Of a stretch of 64,000 nt of DNA, positions 1 to 10,100 are shown in pieces. The notes below the pieces were generated by a model. That model was given only the letters and a program-made list of their open reading frames with translations. It was not told where the DNA came from and did no database searches. The position numbers and the translations under genes were made by a program. Every line of letters starts with the position of its first letter. Position 1 is the first letter of the stretch. The DNA lies in contig CM070874.1 in assembly GCA_036365515.1 (NCBI GenBank), positions 21,836,709 through 21,900,708 of the forward strand, read 5' to 3'. Origin of the DNA: Torymus aiolomorphi (Eukaryota; Arthropoda; Insecta; Hymenoptera; Torymidae).

Positions 1-1148
1 TTACCGGCGGTTGCTCGCGAGCCATCGGCTGAACGGTCGGTGCTGAGTGAACAGGGCTCGCCTCCGAAAGTTCCGGGCGAGCCCTCTGGGAGTTTAAAGA
101 CGCCTGCGGCGAAGGGTATGAGGTCGGTGGGCCATGGGATGGAGGAAGGCCAAGGGTAAAACCCGACTGAGTTTGTTGATTGTTTGGGTAGTACAACCTA
201 GGGTCTATTGGTTCTTTAGGTCGAGGGGTTCCTTGCGGGTAACCTCGACCTCGACCTCGATATCCCCCTCTACCTCGATTGTATTGCGCGAAAAGGGGTC
301 GTTCGCCACCGGGAGCGCCTCCATTGGGCGATGGTTCTGCCGGCCCCGTGTAGAAGTATCCGACATAGGGGTTTTCCAGCTCCTCCTGAGGTTGGATGGT
401 CGGGCACTCCGGCAGCTGAGCAGCATCACCATTTTCCATGTATCCAATGTAAGCAGGGGCCTTGTGTCCTCCCTCCGCGTGATGATTCTGGAACGGCGCC
501 GCATAATTTCCGGATCGTCGAAAATTCTGTGATACCTCGTGGGCTTCGTTGTATTGAGAGGCGCCTGGCATGCGCGAGTCCGAGAGTATTCGGGATTTGA
601 TTCGAGATTCGATTCGCACTCCCTCTAGGTAGGCTTCATCAAGAGTTTTCGGATGGCAGGCGTCCACAGCAGCGCTGATGGTGTATGGCAGTCCTCGAAT
701 AAAGATGTCTATGGAAGCGTCTTTCATAGGTGCCATCATGGCGTCTACGTATGCCGCGCCCTTTTCCTCTCTCAGCGCGTTTTCAGCCCCCATCAACAGG
801 ATGTTGAGGCGGTCCCGAAAATCGCCGACCGTTTCCTGTTGTAACATCCGGATTCCATTTATTTGAGCGTTATAATACGTAAAGGTCTTCCCGGGTGCGA
901 ATCTCCGCTTGAGATGCTTCACAAGGTCGTCTACACTATTGAAGGTCACTCCATACGTAGAGTTCCTAGCAGAACCCCTTAATTTTCCTAACACCTTTTA
1001 AGAAACCCACCGATCTTCTCCGCAGGCACATCGGTTGCAGCATTCCGTACGTCTTGTAGGAAATCCTTGAGGGCAGATTCGATCCGTCAAATGATGGGAT
1101 GCCAGAAACGGCGGCTTGCATCGCCATTGTTCCTGCCATGGTTACCAT
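1..1148 (-). pseudogene. gag: Retrotransposon Gag (Ty3/gypsy-like), partial, running off the left edge
   Basis: On the minus strand one frame is open without a stop from about position 996 to position 1, more than 320 codons, and continues outside the window. The middle part (about 960-600) looks like a retrotransposon capsid (Gag) domain: an 'LVKHLKRRFAPGK' segment, a 'QQETVGDFRDRLN' segment and 'FIRGLPYTI' followed by 'HPKTLDEAYLEG', the usual layout of Ty3/gypsy-type Gag. Downstream (about 285-235) is an Arg-Gly-rich stretch ('GRGGYRGRGRG'), a likely nucleic-acid-binding tail encoded by a tandem hexamer. The N-terminal part is broken: the ATG at 1148 is in another frame, with frame changes near 1,075 and 1,000. 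No protease, RT or integrase is visible because they would lie to the left. Class assignment as gypsy rather than another LTR group is inferred from the Gag layout only. Confidence 0.6.
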
Positions 1149-1426
1149 TAGTTGAGAACATTCGGCGCTCGTACCCCCCCCGCGGTTGTAGTATCGTCAC
1201 CCCTGCCATGTTAACTGCGTTCGGTTTCCTCTTAGTCCCCGGGTTCGCTGCCTTGGATATTACTCGTTGTGGAAGAGAAGTCAGAAACACTCGAGTTGCG
1301 AATAAAATTTAGCAATGATCCTGGTTGAACCCACGATGGTCAATTCGAAAAAGGGGAGTGGGTTCGCAACCGTTTAATCGAACGGAAACGAGAAACAATC
1401 ATGCGGGAAGCACACAATGCTATGGG

Positions 1427-1447
1427 TTTTTTTTTTTTTTTTTTTTT
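1427..1447. repeat. T21 homopolymer tract
   Basis: There are 21 consecutive T on the plus strand, followed by AT-rich DNA. On the minus strand it reads as a poly(A) run, so it could be the tail of a minus-strand retroposed sequence, but no element body is recognisable next to it. Confidence 0.85.
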
Positions 1448-2904
1448 ATAGTAAAATAGGTTATATAAATATTACAATTATATAAAAGGTATATATTGGT
1501 ATTATAATTATAACGGGTTTATCTATGTATGTGTATAGGCGCGCGCATGTGTGTTTGCGCACTCTTAATTTTTATTGGACTATTAATTGTCTGATAACGC
1601 TGAATTATTTCGATCAACTCAAAAATTCCCCAAAAGATAAGCGCAAGAGGTTAGAGCGTCAAACCACGCTCTGCTACCATTTTTGTTACGATATAAACGG
1701 ATCTCATATCGTAACACTTCCTTTGACCTACTAACTTCTTGTTCTGTTACCTGCGTCAAAGTGAGTTTCTGATTGGATGACGTTCACAAGGCATCCGTCC
1801 GCCTTGCTCTCACGAGGACCTCTCGTTCTCAGCTTATTCGTCACACGCCCCCACAAGCGTGCGATATAGGGGATAGTTCAGTGAAGCGATTGCGTCCAAC
1901 AAAATTCCGAAGATTAGAAGGATTAGGGTATGATTGTAGGGCTACTCGACTGAACAATAAAAATTAACAGACCTGTGAAATTATTTCAAGTTCTTATCCC
2001 TTTATTATAATCATTTATACAATCCAAAAATGATAACTAAAACTAAACCCTAACTCCTCAAAGGAGTTCGGCAATTCCCGTCTTACGCCTATGTAAACGC
2101 GCCTTAAGGTTCGAGAAAACGCGGGAGCGCGGAGAGTCTACTTAACTAATGATTATATCCCGGGATCCGTCTTCTGAAATACACTAAAGCCCCGTTGCAG
2201 AAATGATGATACGTTAACCCGCCTATTGGGGACACCGCAGTAGAGAATCACGAAGTGTGATGATACCCGTTATTACTTATTTGTGTAAGCGTGGATATGT
2301 AAGAGCCTGTCTCGTGGCGTGGAGTATAAACTAGACTGTCTAAACGTTAACTACTATAAATTAGACCAAGCGCGACCCTAATACTATGTCCCTATGTGAA
2401 CGCACCTTGATGTCGGAGAGGCGGCGCAGCACCGTTGTAGAGTCGCATATGTCGCGGGTGGCGCGTGGCCTTCTATGTAGAGCTATAGTCGCAGGCAAAA
2501 GCAGCAGAACAGCCGTCTCGCTCCCCGCGGCAGCCGAACGACGACGCTGGACACCCGGGTGGCACGAGGAGGGTGTTGCCCGAGGGAACGGAAGGAGGTG
2601 GAAAACCGCAAGATATTCGATACCTGGCTGAGTGGATCCCTGCGGCGAAGATATCTCCGATGTCAGTTAAGTGCCTCCTTTTTGATGGTTATTTATTAGT
2701 TGAAAATCCCAACAAGAAGGACTGAGTACTCTGTGTGATGTTGTTTTTCCTTTGATTTCTTCTAGTTACAGCAGAGAGGAAATCTGAAGGTGCGGGTCAA
2801 GGCCAGAGGACTCCTTCCACCCAGTGTATTGCTTCAGCTGTAGTGTAGTTGTATTTATGCGCCTACATATGGGTATGCATAGTGAGGCGTACTGCTGTGT
2901 TTAC

Positions 2905-2925
2905 ATATATATATATATATATATA
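2905..2925. repeat. (AT)n dinucleotide microsatellite
   Basis: A perfect AT dinucleotide run of about 21 bp in otherwise mixed-composition sequence. Confidence 0.85.
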
Positions 2926-3368
2926 ATGTGAGTGTGGATATATGCATCTAGATTCTAATCTACTTGATGCTTCACTGCACTGTGTGTTTAAGACCTGTGT
3001 GGCTCCATCGGATCAGGCTGCGTTGCTATGATGTTCCCATGTGCTCCGCTGTCGTGCTACACTCACCAGTATCTGCGGAGGGGATGATGCTAGGTGTCGA
3101 TTAAGGAAAGGCGAAGGGTTGACTGACACTCCTTCAAGCTTCGACTCTTGTCGAAGAATCTGAACTCCTATAGGGCGAGGAAAGAGAAGGTACAAGGGGA
3201 AGCAGGACAGTTGAGGATGTCACCTGGCCTTCGTCCACCACTACAGGGAGCAAGACCGCAATTCCCTGCTTATTGCAGGGGGGTGAGTCAAAAAAAAGAA
3301 AAGCTGGATATTAATTGTATGGGTACAAGCGGCTAACATCAGTTCACGAGTACCTACGCACTTATGAG

Positions 3369-3409
3369 TACATGCATGGTATACCTCTCACTGATGGTAT
3401 ATGCATGTA
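3369..3409. repeat. Short imperfect inverted repeat
   Basis: TACATGCATGGTATACC (3369-3385) faces GGTATATGCATGTA (3396-3409) across a 10-base loop. The outer 9 bases of each arm are exact complements, as are the inner 6 or so. No function is evident and no gene end lies nearby. Confidence 0.4.
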
Positions 3410-4809
3410 ATGACTATTTTTCTATGCGACTTAGAGCTGAGGTTTATTTGACGTACATACAAGGTAGTATATTGATAAGCGAGATATCGATATTTATGAT
3501 GAACTTTATAATAATATAAATGATAAAAAGTAAAAAAAATATATAATAATAAAAAGTAAAAGAAAAGTGAAAAAAAAGGAAAAGGGAAATTTTTGCACTT
3601 ATGCCGGGTGGATGATCCTAAGTCTTATTTGTTTATTTATTATTCTATTGATTCTAGGGGTACAACTAGAGAAGAGGAAAAGGGAAAAGAAAAAAAGGAG
3701 ACGTAGAGAGGGCTCCGTCACAAGCTCCCCAGCGACCTACTCGAAGGAGCTTCTACTACAAAAAGTGATCTGGTGGAGGTGCTTCTCCTGTCGAATAGCA
3801 CTACCGAGTGCAATGAATCGCCTTTGGTAGCTGGTACGAGCCCTGGAATGGAACAACTAACAGCCTTATATTCTTTAACCAGCTGACGGATGAAACTAGG
3901 AACCAACAACTCTGATCTGAGGACTAGTTAGTTATTCTCGCTTCAAGGACTCGGGATTCCTCAATAAAACCCTTTTATTGCGGCAAGGGTAACACTCGCG
4001 GCCTACACACATACACAAATCTCTACCGCGCGCTAGTTCACAATTTTGTTCGGAGAAGTCTATACCTTAAGGAAACAGTAATATGATACGAAAGGCAACT
4101 TACTTTGTGTAAATGGTGAATCACTCTAGTGCTGGTTCTCTACTGTGGTTGCAAATTATTTGATTATTATCGTTGATAGTCCGAGTTCGGTAGGATCTGC
4201 GTGCGATTTGTATTTGCGTGTAGTAATGTTCGCCGTATTATAATGCGTTATACTATGGTGGAATTTTTAAAACAAAACTGATGATCCGGGTTTTTTAATA
4301 ATGTAGAAACATGTGCGAATAAAAAGAAAACTGCAAAAAAAAATAATTTTGGCCACTGCGACTCTTTCAACGTATATATGTAACTGGTTCTCGTAGACTT
4401 CGCTTAGTCTAAGCGTGAAGGCTGCTAATTTCTGACTGCCGAGTTGGCGTGGCATCGTCGAGCTGCCCGTCGCCTTGCCCCCTAATTGTCCTCGCTTTCT
4501 CTCTCGCACCCACGCACCATATGCCCCTTGACGACAATGTCGCACCGCTGTGCGACACTTATCGCCGCTAAGGGGTGTCTTATTACTCGGCGCGTGTAGG
4601 AATGCGATTTTCGGCTACGAGGAGAGAGTGCTGCGTGGACGCAACTTGTTGCAGCTTTGGGCGATAAGCTCTTAACTAGGATCGCGTATACAAATTTTAA
4701 AATTTTACTGCGGGGAAAATATATGTTCCAATGAAAATCATTGTACTCATTATGATTTTAACCAATTAAAGAGAAAGGTAAAGCCAAAAAGTTGTCACGT
4801 AACATGTCT

Positions 4810-5474
4810 TAATAAATTTTATTCTAAAAATATTTTTCAAACGAATTCTAAATTATTTCTTGTATTAATTCACATAAGTTTCCCGGAAGATTTCATGTAA
4901 TAATTCATGAAATAATTTTGAATAGATATTGAATTATTTTTGTGAATAATTAATTTAAATCTTTCTCAAAATTATTTCTGAATTATTTAATGATATAATT
5001 CTTGAAATGATTTCTGAATTGTGTTATGTTTTCTTTCGAAAAATCTTTTCAAGGTTCTTACAGGAAGAATTCGTGTAATTATTTCTTTCGCTATTTTGTT
5101 TAAAAAAATTTTATTCTAAAAATCTTTTTCAAAAGAATTCTAAATTATTGCTTGCATTAATTCACATGAGTTTCCCGGAAGATTTCATGAAATAATTCAT
5201 GAAAGGTTTTTGAATACATATTGAATTATTTTTGTGAAGGAATAATTTGTATCTTTCTGAAATTATTTCTGAATTATATCATGATATAATTCTTGATATG
5301 TTTTCTGAATTGTGTTATGTTTTCTTTCGAAAAATCTTTTCAAGGTTCTTTCAGGAAGAATTCGTGTAATTATTTTTTTCCCTATTTTGTTTTAAAAAAT
5401 TTTATTGTATAAATGTTTTTCAAAAGAATTCTAAATTATTTTTTGTATTATAATTCACATGAGTCTCACATGAG
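4810..5474. repeat. Diverged satellite monomers, left edge of the array
   Basis: The AT-rich satellite begins here with the tail of a monomer (TTTTATTCTAAAAATATTTTTC then TTGTATTAATTCACAT) and continues through about two diverged monomers of roughly 295-300 bp. These copies differ clearly from each other and from the HOR core, as expected at the edge of a satellite array. The array is interrupted at 5,475 by a Penelope-like element. Confidence 0.85.
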
Positions 5475-5488
5475 GTTTTTGAATAGAT
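5475..5488. repeat. Target-site duplication, left copy (Penelope-like element)
   Basis: GTTTTTGAATAGAT is repeated exactly at 7110-7123. In uninterrupted monomers this motif is followed directly by ATTGAATT, which here is found only after the right copy. The pre-insertion site is therefore confirmed by many neighbouring monomers. Confidence 0.85.
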
Positions 5489-6330
5489 TTCAATTTCAAT
5501 TCCGTATCTTATAAACAAATATTTGGAACAGCTATGGGTTCCCCAATTTCTCCATTATTCGTTTATATGGTAATGGACAATCTAGAAACAGATTGTTTAC
5601 ACGAACTAAAACATAAACACAACTGTACTCCACTGTTTTGTTATAGATACGTTGACGACAGTATGTATAAAAAGAGACCATATCACCTTAGTTCTTCAAG
5701 TTTTTAATAATTACAATCCGCACCTCAAATTTACCCATGAAATAGAAATTGATAACATCATAAATTTTCTCGATCTAACTCTTATAAGAAAGAACAACCG
5801 TATCTACACGAATTGGTATAAAAAATCAATAGCATCATCCAGACTTTTAAAATATAATTCAAACCACACATTAACCCTTTGAAGCATACATTTTTTATTG
5901 AAAAATTGCATTTTTTTACTATTTGTTTATTTATAATAATTTAACAACAAATAAATTTGAAATATTAGTAGTATAGAATTCTAGCCTAAGCTTTTAGCTA
6001 TCAGAAAAGCCTAAAACCATTTATACATAATGAAAAAAAACAATTTTTACAAATAAAAAGAGCAGATCAAAAAGATGGTCCCTATAGGGACCACCATGCT
6101 TCAAAGGGTTAAAACAAATAAAAAAGAAATATCATTTCAAACCTAACAGACAGAGCTATCCTCTTATCGGATGAAAGTTCCCACGATAACAACATAGACA
6201 AAATCAAACAACTTTTGATATGCAACGACTACCTCGAAAGCTTCATTAACACACAGATTAATAATAGACTTCGAAAAATTAAATTCACTGAGAGATGATT
6301 TGAAAATACTACAGACATCCAACCGAAAAC
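5489..6330 (+). pseudogene. Penelope-like reverse transcriptase, C-terminal part, broken
   Basis: Starting mid-domain, the frame shows the RT motif 'AMGSPISPL' (about 5,530-5,556) and the catalytic box 'YRYVDD' (about 5,642-5,659), with the aspartate pair of the polymerase palm. A frameshift follows at about 5,657-5,663, after which the conserved thumb-side segment ('NNYNPHLKFTHEIE', 'INFLDLTLIRK', 'TNWYKK') is readable up to 5,870. The frame is then split by a MITE (5,875-6,108) and resumes after 6,113 with another frame change near 6,135 ('NLTDRAILLSD'). An in-frame TGA at 6,296-6,298 follows. The RT would copy the element RNA at a nicked target. It cannot be functional in this state. Confidence 0.85.
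5871..6112. mobile_element. piggyBac-like MITE nested in the Penelope-like element
   Basis: A 234-bp insert (5,875-6,108) starts CCCTTTGAAGCAT and ends ATGCTTCAAAGGG, perfect 13-bp terminal inverted repeats. It is flanked by TTAA on both sides (5,871-5,874 and 6,109-6,112). TTAA duplication with CCC...GGG ends is the signature of piggyBac-superfamily elements. No coding capacity is present, so it is a non-autonomous MITE. A 16-bp perfect palindrome (GGTCCCTATAGGGACC, 6,077-6,092) lies just inside the right end, typical of piggyBac-like termini. Removing the insert and one TTAA rejoins the host RT frame, which confirms the boundaries. Confidence 0.85.
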
Positions 6331-6797
6331 TACAATTTCCGTACCTTTAGCAAAAAACTTTTATAAAAAATGTTCGAATATTTTTTCTAAATATGACATT
6401 CGTACGGTACATTTTATAAACAATAAGCTAAACAATATAATAAGATTAGGAAAAGACAAACTGGAAAAAATGGACACTTTTGGAGCTGTTTACAAAATAG
6501 ATTGCATGTCTTGCCCAGCCACTTATATAGGAGAAACAAAAAGAGCCTTAAAAACTAGAATTAATGAACACAAAAAAGACTCAAATATGAAATCCATTGT
6601 AGCAGCACACGCGACTAACAATACACATGAGATAAACTGGAATGATGTTCAAATTTTAGATAAAGAATCAAATTACAATAAGAGAATGAATTTCAGAAAT
6701 GCTACATATCAATATATATAATAACACGATGAATAAAATAGAAGACACCCAATATTTAAATCACATGTATAAAAAGGTAGTTAGAAAACTCCGTTGA
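6330..6797 (+). pseudogene. Penelope-like linker and GIY-YIG endonuclease domain
   Basis: From the TGA at 6,296 the same frame stays open through a linker into a GIY-YIG nuclease: 'AVYKIDCMSCPATYIGETKR' carries the (G)IY-like 'AVY' and 'YIG' motifs separated by a Cys-x2-Cys pair typical of Penelope endonucleases, followed by 'LKTRINEHKK', which holds the conserved arginine. A frameshift near 6,693 moves the last part into another frame, where the catalytic glutamate ('SEMLHI') and the natural C-terminus are found, with a stop at 6,795-6,797. In the uncorrected frame the protein ends early at 6,719-6,721. The domain would nick target DNA to prime reverse transcription. The frame change removes the catalytic glutamate, so this copy is dead. 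Confidence 0.85.
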
Positions 6798-6994
6798 TAT
6801 TTGTAAACAGTGCCGTACTGTATATAAACACCCGCCTTCGCTTGTCACTGTATACTCACTAGCTTGACGTCGCTGTGTATAATAGTACCAGCTGAGACAA
6901 CGTATTTTGGTAAATATTGTATTTATTTGGTGTTTTTTATATAGCTTTGCTTGTGTGCGTATCTAAAATAATTTTTGTATTTTTTGTATTTTAA

Positions 6995-7050
6995 ATAAAG
7001 CCTGAAGAGGTCAGGAAACATCCTGACGAAACGTCGCTAAAAGAATAGCG
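6995..7050 (+). ncRNA. Predicted minimal type-I hammerhead ribozyme
   Basis: The 3' tail of the Penelope-like element has the conserved core in order: CTGAAGA (7002-7008, matching CUGANGA); a 7-bp stem II, GTCAGGA (7010-7016) and TCCTGAC (7021-7027), closed by an AACA loop; and GAAACGTC (7028-7035), which supplies the GAA box, an ACGT stem III and the cleavage-site C at 7035. The ACGT is self-complementary, so stem III could form between two copies, as in the dimeric ribozymes described for Penelope-like elements and some satellites. Stem I is weak here: GC/GC plus an A-T pair flank the core, with a possible TTTT/AAAA extension. Cleavage would process element RNA. Activity is untested. Confidence 0.78.
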
Positions 7051-7109
7051 TAATTTATTTTTTCATTGAAAATTGGCCCCCGAAGGATCCTTCCCATCAT
7101 AATCATCAC

Positions 7110-7123
7110 GTTTTTGAATAGAT
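7110..7123. repeat. Target-site duplication, right copy (Penelope-like element)
   Basis: Exact copy of the 14-bp motif at 5475-5488. The satellite monomer resumes directly after it at the expected phase (ATTGAATTATT...). Confidence 0.85.
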
Positions 7124-10100
7124 ATTGAATTATTCTTGTGAACCATTAAATTGTATCTTTCTGAAATTATTTCTGAATTATTTAATGATATAATTCTTGA
7201 AATATTATCAGAATTGATTTATGTTTTCTTTCAAAAAACCTTTTCAAGGTTCTTTCAGAAAGAATTCGTGTAGATATTTTTTTCACTATTTTATTAAAAA
7301 AAAAAATTTTCAAAAGAAATCTAAATTATTTCTTCTATTAATTCACATGAGTTTACCGGAAAATTTCATGAAATAATTCATGAAACGTTTTTGAAAAGAT
7401 ATTGAATTATTTTTGTGAAGGATTAATTTGTATCTTTCTGAAATTATTTCTGAATTATTTCATGATATAATTCTTGAAATGATTTCAGAATTGTGTTATG
7501 TTTTCTTTCGAAAAATCTTTTCAATGTTCTTTCAGGAAGAATTCGTGTAATATTTTTTTCCCTATTTTGTTAAAAAAATTTTATTCTAAAAATGTTTTTC
7601 AAAAGAATTCTAAATTATTTCTTGTATTAATTCACATGAGTTTCCCGCAAGATTTCATGAAATAATTCATGAAATGATTTTGAAAAGTTATTGAATTATT
7701 TTTGTGAATGATTAACTTGTATCTTTCTGAATTATTTCTGAATTATTTACTGATATAATTCTTGAAATGATTTCTGAATTGTTTTACGTTTTCTTTCAAA
7801 AAATCTGTTCGAGGTTCTTTCAGAAAGAATTTGTGTAATTATTTTTTTCACTATTTTATTAAAATAAAATTATTCCAAAAATCTTTTTCAAAAGAATTCT
7901 AAATTATTTCTTGTATTAATTCACAGGAGTTTTCCTAAAGATTTCATGAAATAATTCCTGTTGAATTAATTTTGTGAATGATTAATTTGTATCTTTCTGA
8001 AAGTATTTCTGAATTATTTAATGATATAATTCTTGAAATGATTTCTGAATTGTTTTACGTTTTCTTACAAAAAATCTGTTAGAGGTTCTTTCAGAAAGAA
8101 TACGTGTAATGATTTTTTCACTATTTTGTTAAAAAAAAATTTATTCCAAAAATCTTTTTCAAAAGAATTCTAAATTATTTTTTGTATTAATTCTCATGAG
8201 TTTCCCGGAAGATTTCATGAAATAATTCATGAACGGTTTTTGATTATATATTGAATTATTTTTGTGAACGATTAATTTGTATCTTTCTGAAATAATTTCT
8301 GAATTATTTAATGATATAATTCTTGAAATGATTTCTGAACAATATTTTTTTTTTTTCAAAAATCGGTTCAAGGTTATTTCAGAAAGAATTCTTGTAAATA
8401 TTTTTTTCGCTATTTTATTAAAAAAAAATCTTATTCAAAAGAATTCTAAATTATTTTTTATATTAATTCACATGAGTTTCTCGGAAGATTTCATGAAATA
8501 ATTCATGAACGGTTTTTGAATAGATATTGAATTATTTTTGTGAATGATTGATTTGTATCTTTCTGAAATTATTTCAGAATTATTTAATGAAATAATTCTT
8601 GAAATGATTTCTGAATCGTTTTATGTATTCATTCAAAAAATCTTTTCAAGGTTCTTTCAGAAAGAATTCGTATAGATATTTTAGTCACTATTTTATTAAA
8701 AAAAATTTTATTCCAAAAATCTTTTTCAAAAGAATCCTAAATTATTCCTTGTATTAATTCACATGAGTGTCCCGGAATATTTCATGAAATAATTCATGAA
8801 AGGTTTTTGAATAGATATTGAATTATTTTTGTGAATGAATAATTTGTATGCTACTGAAATTATTTCTGAATTATTTAATGATATAATTCTGAAAATGAAT
8901 TCTGAATTGATCTATGTTTTCTTTGAAAAAATCTGTTCGAGGTTCTTTCAGAAAGAATTCGTGTAATTATTTTTTTCACTATTTTATTAAAAAAGAATTT
9001 ATTCCAAAAATCTTTTTCAAAAGAATTCTATATTATTACTTGTATTAATTGACAGGAGTTTTCCGAAAGATTTCATGAAATAATTCATGTTGAATTAATT
9101 TTGTGAATGATTCATTTGTATCTTTCTGAAAGTATTTCTGAGTTATTTAATGATATAATTCTTGAAATGATTTCTTAATTGTTTTACGTTTTCTTTTAAA
9201 AAATCTGTTCGAGGTTCTTTCAGAAAGAATTCGTGTAATTATTTTTTTCCCTATTTTATTAAAAAAAAATTTATTCCAAAAATCTTTTTCTAAAGAATTC
9301 TAAATTATTTCTTGTATTAATTCTCATGAGTTTTCCGGAAGATTTCATGAAATAATTCATGAACGGTTTTTGATTATATATTGAATTATTAAGTGAACGA
9401 TTAATTTGTATCTTTCTGAAGTAATTTCTGAATTATTTCATGATATAATTCTTGAAATGATTTCAGATTTATTTTTTTTTTTCAAAAATCGGTTCAAGGT
9501 TATTTCAGAAAGAATTCTTGTAAATATTTTTTTCGCTATTTTATTAAAAAAAATCTTATTCAAAAGAATTCTCAATTATTTTTTGTATTAGTTCACATGA
9601 GTTTCTCGGAAGATTTCATGAATAATTCATGAACGGTTTTTGAATAGATATTAAATTAATTTTGTGAATGATTCATTTGTATCTTTCTGAAAGTATTTCT
9701 GAATTATTTAATGATATAATTCTTGAAATGATTTCTGAATTGTTTTACGTTTTCTTTCAAAAAATCTTTTCAAGGTTATTTCAGAAAGAATTCGTATAGA
9801 CATTTTTTTCACTAATTTATTAAAAAAAAATTTTATTCCAAAAATCTTTTGCGAAAGAATTCTAAATTATTTCCTCTATTAATTCACATGAGTTTCTCGG
9901 AAGATTTCATGAAATAATTCATGAACGGTTTTTGAATAGATATTGAATTATTTTTGTGAATGATTGATTTGTATCTTTCTGAAATTATTTCAGAATTATT
10001 TAATGAAATAATTCTTGAAATGATTTCTGAATCGTTTTATGTATTCATTCAAAAAATCTTTTCAAGGTTCTTTCAGAAAGAATTCGTATAGATATTTTAG

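Larger units (their letters stand above)
1149..4809. other. Gene-poor stretch without recognisable genes
   Basis: Short open frames of 60-90 codons occur on both strands, but none resembles a known family and none is supported by neighbours. The right-hand neighbour of a minus-strand Gag would be the 5' untranslated region and 5' LTR, so part of 1,150-2,700 may be LTR or leader. I cannot define LTR ends because the partner LTR would be outside the window. Composition switches several times: GC-rich blocks near 2,390-2,640 and 4,440-4,640 alternate with AT-rich blocks. No tRNA or rRNA signature was found. Confidence 0.5.
5489..7109 (+). mobile_element. Penelope-like retroelement (GIY-YIG type), 5'-truncated, inactive
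   Basis: The element contains the C-terminal half of a Penelope-type reverse transcriptase, a linker, a GIY-YIG endonuclease and a 3' non-coding tail with a predicted hammerhead ribozyme. It lacks the 5' part of the ORF and is flanked by a 14-bp target duplication. Variable-length duplications and 5' truncation are usual for this class. A 234-bp MITE has inserted inside the RT region. The insertion disrupts a diverged monomer, so it post-dates formation of this flank of the satellite. Confidence 0.88.

Noticed and set aside
205..504. 99-codon minus-strand frame rich in Glu-Val repeats, and the plus-strand 132-codon frame at 134-532
   Set aside because: Both are shadows of the Gag frame. The hexamer that encodes the RG repeat there creates repeats in the other frames.
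2386..2631. 81-codon Arg-rich plus-strand frame in a GC-rich block
   Set aside because: Not recognisable, with no neighbouring exons or splice signals that could be defended. GC-rich DNA readily yields such frames.
1320..2700. 5' LTR and primer-binding site for the Gag element
   Set aside because: Candidate TGG motifs near 1,320-1,345 and a minus-strand AATAAAG near 2,003 were considered. Without the partner LTR the ends cannot be set, so no feature was called.
3567..3830. 87-codon frame with a hydrophobic stretch and a Lys/Arg-rich tail
   Set aside because: It starts in an A-rich low-complexity tract; the apparent membrane segment comes from T-rich DNA. No homology or context supports a gene.
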